Source of the DNA: Bacteroidales bacterium
GTDB taxonomy: Bacteria; Bacteroidota; Bacteroidia; Bacteroidales; Bacteroidaceae
DNA length: 11,858 nucleotides
Assembly: GCA_004555425.1 (NCBI GenBank)
Contig: SFID01000081.1
Span: forward strand, 1 to 11,858
Direction: 5' to 3'
A program made the position numbers and the translations under genes. Shown here piece by piece: positions 7,365-11,858 of the stretch. The notes beneath the pieces were generated by a model. That model saw nothing but the letters and a program-made list of their open reading frames with translations. It was not told where the DNA came from and did no database searches. Positions within the stretch are counted from its first letter, which is position 1. The number at the start of each line of letters is the position of its first letter.

Positions 7365-7433
7365 GCATGTGGCTCAGAGAAAAATGGGCTTGCTTATGAA
7401 AAAAACGAAGCAGCATTTCACTGAGTCACATGC
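7365..7433 (-). terminator. Terminator hairpin of the TPM-lemA operon
   Basis: GCATGTGGCTCAG (7365-7377) and CTGAGTCACATGC (7421-7433) pair over 13 positions with one mismatch, and the interior can pair further (GCTTGCTT with AAGCAGC). On the minus strand the stem is followed directly by GTTTTTG, a U-tract. It lies downstream of the lemA stop at 7490 in the direction of transcription. The rest of 7306-7489 holds only a G7 run (7475-7481) and no gene. Confidence 0.6.
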
Positions 7434-7489
7434 TCTCAAAATATCTTGCGGTATATTGCTTTCAACTTCTCGGTGGGGGGGAAGGACCC

Positions 7490-7849
7490 TTAGAAGGACA
7501 CGCTGGGAGCCTGGCTGGCGGCAGCGTCGGCCTCGAAAGCCGTCTTCTTCTCGAAACCGAACATTCCCGCGAAGATGTTGGTGGGGAAGCTGCGGACGGA
7601 TTGGTTGTATTCCTGCACGGTTTTGTTGAAATCCTGACGGCTGACGGCGATACGATTTTCCGTGCCTTCGAGTTGAGCCTGAAGTTCCGAGAAATTCTGG
7701 TTGGCCTTCAGGTCGGGATAATTCTCCGACAAAGCGAGGAGGCGACCAAGGGCTTGGGAGAGTTCGCCCTGTGCCGACTGGAACTTGGCCAACTGCTCGG
7801 GAGTGGCATTAGTCGGGTCAATGGTAATCTGCGTGGCCTTGCTGCGGGC
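7490..7849 (-). repeat. Direct-repeat copy: 3' part of intact lemA
   Basis: This segment is the second copy of the 360-bp sequence at 5311-5670, in the same orientation and 2179 bases away. Similarity begins at the lemA stop codon (one further shared base at 7489) and ends at 7849. The two copies enclose the cargo-gene remnant, the unknown AT-rich gene and the palindromic element. Recombination between them could delete the whole insert and leave one lemA 3' end. Confidence 0.85.
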
Positions 7850-8077
7850 AGCGATGACGGCATCGAGGGTTTCCTTCTCGTGGGCGGCATATCCCTTCAC
7901 CGTGTTGACGAGGTTGGGAATGAGGTCGGCACGGCGTTGATACTGCGCCTGCACGTTGGCCCAGGCGTTGTTGACCATTTCGTCCTTGTTCACAAGACCG
8001 TTGTAGGAAGTAACGCCGGCGATGAGGAGTACGGCCACAACGGCCAGCACAATCCAGAGAGTTTTGTTCTGTTTCAT
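7490..8077 (-). CDS. lemA: LemA family protein
   Basis: This 195-residue protein is a membrane-anchored helical protein of the LemA family, whose molecular role is not settled. A single membrane segment (about residues 7-25) is followed by YNGLVNKDEMV, the family signature QRRADLIPNLVNTVKGYAAHE (44-67, with the preceding QAQY), and later ENYPDL (118-123), TENRIAVSRQDFN (139-151) and the ending region VRSFPTNIFAGMFGFEK. Length and order match intact family members. The ATG at 8077 is chosen because it precedes the membrane segment. The longer frame upstream would translate the end of the TPM gene in another phase. It lies 82 bases after the TPM stop codon, consistent with an operon, a common pairing for LemA. 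A truncated second copy is present at 5311-5670. Confidence 0.93.
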   Translation of the reverse strand: MKQNKTLWIVLAVVAVLLIAGVTSYNGLVNKDEMVNNAWANVQAQYQRRADLIPNLVNTVKGYAAHEKETLDAVIAARSKATQITIDPTNATPEQLAKFQSAQGELSQALGRLLALSENYPDLKANQNFSELQAQLEGTENRIAVSRQDFNKTVQEYNQSVRSFPTNIFAGMFGFEKKTAFEADAAASQAPSVSF

Positions 8078-8159
8078 AATGTTTGGAATGGTTTTTTTAG
8101 ATGAATATTCTTGGAGATAAAATGAGCAGAGATACTGGGGGAGGTATCCGCCTGAAAGA

Positions 8160-9068
8160 TTAGAATCGGCCGCCCGAACCGCCACCGCCGAATGAGCCGC
8201 CGCCAAACGAACCGCCGCCGAAGCCACCGCCGCCGAAGCCACCGCCGCGACGTTGTCCGCCGCCGATGATGATGGGACCTGCACCTGCGCTGCCGCCGAA
8301 GGAGTCGTTGCCAATCTGTTCGGTCGTTTCGAAGGTGTGGTTGCACTTGGTACAGTGCCAAGTGCACGTTTTCTTCCGGCCCTTGGTTATCGTCTTGACC
8401 AGGCGAACGTGCTTGATCTTACCGCATTTGGGACATTTCTTGCGCGCTGCGATGGTCACAACGATGCCTATGACTGAGGCCCCTACAATTATGCAGGCCA
8501 TGACTATGAGAACGGCCGGCAGATCATCGTCGTCCGAATCGTTGTCACCAACAATTGTGCTGTCGCCGCGGACGACTTGGTCGAGGGCGCGCACTGTTTC
8601 GAGGATGGCTGCGTCCCAGTTATTGTTTTTCAGTTGGGGCACCATGATGCGGTCTTCCACGCGGCGGCAGATGGCATCGGGAAAGGTGCCTTCCAGGCCG
8701 CGGCCCGTCAGGATTTGGTACGAGCGGTCCTCGGTGGCGAGGATGATGATGAGGCCCGTTTTCTGTTTGTTGCCAATGCCGTACTTGCGGGAGAGGTCCA
8801 TACCGAAGGTGAAGGGGTCGTCGCCTTCAAGATGCTTGACCACGACAACAACAGTCTGCACACCCTTGTCCACCTCAAGGCGGCGCAGGATGCGGTTGGT
8901 GGCCATGCGGGCCGAGTCGCCCATCACGCCATCGGGGTTGCATACGTACTGGGTGGAGTCTTTGAGATACACCATCTCGAGGTTGTCCACGCTCCATTTT
9001 TGTGCCAGGGCGGGGAGGGCTATGGCGAGCAAGAGGGAACACAAGAAGAGGGTTTTGAGTTGCTTCAT
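8160..9068 (-). CDS. TPM-domain membrane protein with zinc ribbon and Gly-rich tail
   Basis: This 302-residue protein belongs to the TPM_phosphatase (YgcG-like) family, found in bacterial envelopes. The family's biochemical activity in bacteria is uncertain. Residues 1-22 are a signal peptide (ALPALA|Q). The TPM domain spans about 40-165 (GIGNKQKTGLIIILA, then GRGLEGTFPDA). An Asp-rich stretch (175-182) precedes a membrane segment at about 183-208. The cytoplasmic side then carries CPKCG (212-216) and CTWHCTKC (235-242), a likely zinc ribbon. A low-complexity tail of FGGGS-type repeats ends in GGRF. The start at 9068 is chosen because the signal peptide begins there and a promoter -7 box lies at 9109-9116, inside the longer alternative frame that starts at 9263. 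It is the first gene of an operon with lemA. Confidence 0.88.
   Translation of the reverse strand: MKQLKTLFLCSLLLAIALPALAQKWSVDNLEMVYLKDSTQYVCNPDGVMGDSARMATNRILRRLEVDKGVQTVVVVVKHLEGDDPFTFGMDLSRKYGIGNKQKTGLIIILATEDRSYQILTGRGLEGTFPDAICRRVEDRIMVPQLKNNNWDAAILETVRALDQVVRGDSTIVGDNDSDDDDLPAVLIVMACIIVGASVIGIVVTIAARKKCPKCGKIKHVRLVKTITKGRKKTCTWHCTKCNHTFETTEQIGNDSFGGSAGAGPIIIGGGQRRGGGFGGGGFGGGSFGGGSFGGGGSGGRF
8163..8261 (-). repeat. Gly-rich tandem codon repeat in the TPM gene
   Basis: The DNA encoding the C-terminal tail is a run of near-identical 12- to 15-base units (GGCGGCGGT plus TTC and AGT codons), translated as FGGG, FGGGS and similar. Such tracts can change length by slippage without shifting frame when whole units are gained or lost. 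Gly-rich tails ending in basic or aromatic residues are usual in this family. Confidence 0.6.
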
Positions 9069-9108
9069 AGGGGTGAGTGGTTGGTGCCCGGAGACACGTG
9101 TATGCCTG

Positions 9109-9116
9109 CAAAGGTA
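9109..9116 (-). promoter_or_regulatory. -7 box of the TPM-lemA operon
   Basis: On the minus strand, 9116-9109 reads TACCTTTG, an exact match to the Bacteroidota -7 consensus TAnnTTTG. A leader of about 34 bases would follow before the ATG at 9068. No clear TTTG is seen 19-21 bases further upstream. The box supports the shorter start of the TPM gene. Confidence 0.6.
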
Positions 9117-9232
9117 TGAATTTTCTGTATTAGCGTTCTGGTAAAGCCGAGAATTTTGCGTTTCGGCCACTGGGTGGGTTTGCCTTTGCCAGCTGTTTGG
9201 AGTTGCTGCCCACACCGTCAGATGGCAGGTCC

Positions 9233-9310
9233 TATAAAGGTTGGTTCTATCAATTACCTTCAATGGATTCCCTGCCTTCCATTGACGCTAATTGCTAGAC
9301 CTACCTTATA
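9233..9310. repeat. Palindromic intergenic repeat (second family copy)
   Basis: This 78-base element is one large imperfect palindrome. Around a 10-base loop (9268-9277) TCAATGGA (9260-9267) pairs exactly with TCCATTGA (9278-9285). The outer arms (TATAAAGGTTGGTTCTATCA at 9233-9252, and on the minus strand TATAAGGTAGGTCTAGCA from 9310) remain similar. The minus-strand right arm continues through AATTAG, TCAATGG and GGCAGGGA in the same order as 7107-7154. It lies between the TPM operon promoter and the end of the polysaccharide gene and encodes nothing. Confidence 0.75.
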
Positions 9311-9312
9311 AT

Positions 9313-9352
9313 AAAGGCAGAAGTCCGCGTGAACTCCTGCCTTTTGTTTTTT
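9313..9352. terminator. Bidirectional terminator hairpin after the 4,6-dehydratase gene
   Basis: AAAGGCAG (9313-9320) pairs with CTGCCTTT (9337-9344), with AGT and ACT extending inward. On the plus strand it runs into CTTTTGTTTTTT, a strong T-tract. On the minus strand the stem continues as TTTATTAT. It is the likely end of the dehydratase transcript (stop at 9435), though the better T-tract faces the other way. A smaller hairpin, CCCTTG (9406-9411) with CAAGGG (9419-9424), lies closer to the stop. Confidence 0.65.
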
Positions 9353-9434
9353 GCGCAGTGCTTGCTTTGCACAGCGTCCTGCTATATTTCTGTGGGCTTG
9401 GCTTTCCCTTGTTGATAGCAAGGGGAGGTTTCGC

Positions 9435-11372
9435 CTAGCCTTTCTGTTCGTTGTTGTCCAGCACCTCGTAGCGCGAATGCTTGCTGATATATTCGGGCAC
9501 GATTTCCTTCATTTTGGCCACGGTATCCATGTCGTTGTAGGTGGCGGCGATGTCGCGCAGTTCCTTCAGGTGGCGTTCGGCCTCCTCGTATTCATAGTTG
9601 CGCACCATAGCGATGCGGATTTTCTTGTGGAAGGAGGGAAGCGAATTTTCGTTCTCGTTGAGCACTTCTTCGTAGAGCTTTTCGCCTTCGCGCAGGCCGG
9701 TATAGACGATTTCAATGTCCTTCATGCCGCTGAGCCTAATCATACGCTTCGCCAAGTCGGCAATACGCACGGGTTCGCCCATGTCGAAGACGAATATCTC
9801 GCCGCCCTTGCCGTGGGTGCCTGCTTCGAGCACCAGTTTGCAGGCTTCGGGGATGAGCATAAAGAAGCGGATGATGTCGGGGTGCGTCACCGTGAGTGGG
9901 CCTCCCTGTGCCAGTTGTTTGCGGAAGAGGGGAATCACCGAGCCGTTGGAGCCGAGCACGTTGCCAAAGCGGGTGGTGACAAACTGCGTCACGCCCTGCA
10001 CCTTTCTTTCCTTGATAGCCTTGTCCAGGCTCTGCACGTAGATTTCGCAGATACGCTTGGAGCAGCCCATGACGTTGGTGGGGTTCACCGCTTTGTCGGT
10101 GGAAATCATCACGAACTTCTTCACCTGGTATTTCACACTGAGGTCGGCGATGACCTTCGTGCCCCACACGTTGTTTTGCACGCTTTCGCTGGGGTTGTCC
10201 TCCATCATGGGCACGTGCTTGTAGGCTGCGGCGTGGAAGACGTAGTCGGGGCGGAACGTGCGGAAGATTTCCTCCATGCGGTCCTCCTTGCAGATGGAGG
10301 TGACCACGGTATGTGCTTGAATGTCGGGGTATTGCTTGGCCATCATCAGGCGGATGTCGTGCTGCGGTGTTTCGGCCTGGTCGATGAGTATCATTTCTGC
10401 GGGATGGTAGATGGCGATTTGGCGCACCATCTCCGAACCGATGGAGCCTGCCGAACCTGTAATCATCACCTTCTTGCCGCGGAGGAGTGCGCCGACGCTG
10501 TCCATATCCACCTGTATCTCGTCGCGCGGCAGCAGGTCCTCAATCTTGACTTCGCGCAACTGCACCTTTTCCTTCTCGCTCTGGTGAATGTTCCACTCTT
10601 CGGCATTCTGCGCGATGTATATCTTCACGCCCAGTTCGATGAGCATATCCTGGAATTGCTGGTTGTGCACGAAGAGGTCGTGTTTGAGGGGGCTGACGAG
10701 CAGGGCTTGAATGTGCTTCTTGATGATGATGGAGCGCAGGTCCTCCTGTGTGGAGTAGATGCGCTTGCCCATGATGCGCTCCTTGTAGTGGGCCTTTTTG
10801 TCGCCGATATATCCCTTGATGAGGAAGCGGACGGGCTTGGTGTTGAGCGCGTCGTTAGTCATGGAGAGGGCGCCGGCGTGGGTGCCATAGATAAGGGCGT
10901 TTTTGGCGGTGCGGCCAATGATGGCACTGTCGAAAGTTGTCTTGATGAGCACGCGCGAGGCGCACAGCAGGGTTGTGGAGGCCAGATAAACCACAATGGT
11001 CATGCGGCCGGTGAGTTCATAGAAGTAGTTGCTCCAATCAAAGAAATCGATACATTGGTCAAATACCAAGGCCATGATTAACGATAGCAACGACGCACCC
11101 GCCACCCGCACTAGGTCAATAAACTGCGAGTAGCGCAGAATGCCCGAGTAGGTATGGAAGATGCGAAAACCAATGAGGTTGAAGACCCCGAAAACGCAGA
11201 GCGTATTCAGAAGAGGGAAACGATTCTCCACAAGCAGCGACAGCGGATGGCGCATGAGGAGTATGAAAAGGGCTGCCGTGAAACAGATGATCAAATCAAA
11301 GATGATGACGCACCAATAGGGGAGGGCGCGGCGGCCAAAGTACCAGTTAAACATGCCAAATGTAGGTGTCAT
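9435..11372 (-). CDS. CapD/WbpM-type nucleotide-sugar 4,6-dehydratase, membrane-anchored
   Basis: This 645-residue protein belongs to the large membrane form of the FlaA1/CapD/WbpM family. Members use NAD(P) to convert UDP-GlcNAc (or a similar sugar nucleotide) to the 4-keto-6-deoxy form, an early step toward capsule, O-antigen or glycoprotein sugars. About residues 17-145 hold four membrane segments. About 160-280 is a first Rossmann-like region (LIYGTHAGALS). About 299-600 is the short-chain dehydrogenase domain with the nucleotide-binding loop TGSAGSIGSE (305-314) and the active-site stretch STDKAVNPTNVMGCSK (424-439). The triad is S424, M435, K439: Met replaces the usual Tyr, as known for WbpM-type members. 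Length is normal for the family. An alternative start is Met7 (11354). It stands alone here, and neighbouring polysaccharide genes, if any, lie beyond the window. No clear promoter motif was found upstream. Confidence 0.93.
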   Translation of the reverse strand: MTPTFGMFNWYFGRRALPYWCVIIFDLIICFTAALFILLMRHPLSLLVENRFPLLNTLCVFGVFNLIGFRIFHTYSGILRYSQFIDLVRVAGASLLSLIMALVFDQCIDFFDWSNYFYELTGRMTIVVYLASTTLLCASRVLIKTTFDSAIIGRTAKNALIYGTHAGALSMTNDALNTKPVRFLIKGYIGDKKAHYKERIMGKRIYSTQEDLRSIIIKKHIQALLVSPLKHDLFVHNQQFQDMLIELGVKIYIAQNAEEWNIHQSEKEKVQLREVKIEDLLPRDEIQVDMDSVGALLRGKKVMITGSAGSIGSEMVRQIAIYHPAEMILIDQAETPQHDIRLMMAKQYPDIQAHTVVTSICKEDRMEEIFRTFRPDYVFHAAAYKHVPMMEDNPSESVQNNVWGTKVIADLSVKYQVKKFVMISTDKAVNPTNVMGCSKRICEIYVQSLDKAIKERKVQGVTQFVTTRFGNVLGSNGSVIPLFRKQLAQGGPLTVTHPDIIRFFMLIPEACKLVLEAGTHGKGGEIFVFDMGEPVRIADLAKRMIRLSGMKDIEIVYTGLREGEKLYEEVLNENENSLPSFHKKIRIAMVRNYEYEEAERHLKELRDIAATYNDMDTVAKMKEIVPEYISKHSRYEVLDNNEQKG

Positions 11373-11858
11373 GGTGTGATAGTGACGTTACGGAATCTAT
11401 CTATAAAATGCGTCTAAATCGCCAGATAATCTAAAAATATGTTTTTTATAAATTGCAATATTACAAAGAATCATTAAAAGCAACAAGAAAATAAGCCGAA
11501 ATTTCAGTAGATTGTGCACAAAAACCGCGAAATATCAACAAATACCAACTGCATTTTGCATATAGGGGGGGGTAAAATGAAGAGTTCATATTTCAAAAAA
11601 ACACGAAAAAAAGGAATTTTCTTAGCCCCCAGGATCGCGTCTGAACTATCAAGGTGGGTTCTGTCAATCAGTTTGCGATGGATTCGCGGCTATCGTTCCG
11701 TAGGTTATTGTTGCCATGAAGAAGCGCAGCGGGCTATTTGATAGAATGAGGAACAATAGATGTTACTACTCAGGTTGTTTTCTTTGCAAACAACTCCCAA
11801 CTAAGTTTTAGGCCCAAGTTCAGGTTAGAAAGACAAAAACCAAGATAAACCCCTTGAA
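11373..11858. other. AT-rich intergenic region without a convincing gene
   Basis: This stretch carries the upstream region of the dehydratase gene (11373-11500, AT-rich, no clear TAnnTTTG box), a run of eight G (11565-11572), two A7 tracts near 11596 and 11609, and an interspersed repeat copy at 11649-11740. After that only a small inverted repeat is visible: GTTGTTT (11774-11780) with AAACAAC (11788-11794). A 54-codon frame from an ATG at 11577 runs through the repeat and is not credible as a gene. Confidence 0.6.
11649..11740 (+). repeat. Third copy of the interspersed repeat (single arm)
   Basis: The core TTTGCGATGGATTCGCGGCT (11672-11691) and the following TATCGTTCCGTAG match the minus strand of 7305-7215. 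That strand has CTTGCGATGGATTCGCGGCT, then TATCGTGCCGTAG. Similarity extends upstream (AAGGTGGGTTCTGTCAATCA against AAGGTAGGTTTCTTTAG) and downstream (CCATGAAGAAGCGCAGCG against CCATAAAGAAGGGTAGCG). Unlike the other copies it appears here as one arm without its inverted partner. Confidence 0.65.

Noticed and set aside
7107..7433. CRISPR array or phage attachment site
   Set aside because: The repeats are inverted rather than regularly spaced direct repeats. No Cas gene, integrase or tRNA is present, and the bracketing repeat is a gene fragment too long and diverged to be an attachment core.
7160..7629. Small plus-strand frames over the palindrome and the end of lemA
   Set aside because: They translate repeat DNA or antisense lemA. 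The same antisense peptide appears at both lemA copies.
8078..8314. Extension of LemA upstream into the TPM gene
   Set aside because: It is an Ala/Val-rich translation of the Gly-rich repeat DNA in another phase. The real LemA membrane anchor starts at 8077.
9069..9263. N-terminal extension of the TPM protein to 9263
   Set aside because: The extension precedes a proper signal peptide, overlaps the palindromic repeat, and contains the likely promoter -7 box at 9109-9116.
9351..11081. Long plus-strand reading frame (576 codons) opposite the dehydratase gene
   Set aside because: It is a His/Val-rich mirror of the real gene on the minus strand, caused by codon bias. The minus-strand frame has clear catalytic motifs.
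11514..11741. Small plus-strand reading frame near the right end
   Set aside because: Most of it lies inside an interspersed repeat and a poly-A region. It has no promoter, no family resemblance and no domain-like composition.

Overview
The window looks like chromosomal DNA of a Bacteroidota bacterium, most likely a Prevotella-like member of the Bacteroidales. The clues are two secreted proteins ending in type IX secretion (T9SS) sorting tails, promoters of the Bacteroidota form (TTTG, about 20 bases, TAnnTTTG), start codons without Shine-Dalgarno sequences, and a LemA/TPM gene pair. The genus is inferred. No rRNA, tRNA, CRISPR array or transposase was seen.

Layout. Bases 1-177 hold a leftward promoter leaving the window and a perfect 12-bp inverted repeat. 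On the minus strand, 178-765 encodes a thioredoxin-fold (TlpA-like) lipoprotein. It diverges from a rightward pair of secreted proteins. The first (1001-4114) is a 1037-residue CotH-kinase protein with discoidin, dockerin and cohesin-like modules and a T9SS tail. The second (4203-5198) is a 331-residue protein with a cohesin-like module, two Listeria-Bacteroides-type repeats and a T9SS-like tail. A hairpin lies between the two genes and a strong terminator follows the second.

Bases 5311-7489 are a patchwork. A truncated minus-strand copy of the 3' end of lemA (5311-5670) is joined to the last codons of a vanished plus-strand T9SS cargo gene (5671-5726). Next come an AT-rich secreted protein of unknown function (5847-7094, minus) and a 200-bp imperfect palindrome. 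The intact lemA (7490-8077, minus) follows. The truncated and intact lemA copies match without gaps over 360 bp (14 differences), so the odd segment is bracketed by a direct repeat.

Bases 7490-9068 form a minus-strand operon: a TPM-domain membrane protein with a zinc ribbon and Gly-rich tail, then lemA. A palindromic repeat and a terminator hairpin separate it from 9435-11372 (minus), a membrane-anchored CapD/WbpM-type nucleotide-sugar 4,6-dehydratase for surface polysaccharide. The last 486 bases are AT-rich and hold another copy of the interspersed repeat but no convincing gene.

Most genes act at the cell envelope: disulfide chemistry, T9SS-exported surface proteins, a LemA/TPM envelope pair and polysaccharide sugar synthesis. 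The least familiar parts are the lemA-bracketed insert with its unknown secreted protein, and the dispersed palindromic repeat family around it.
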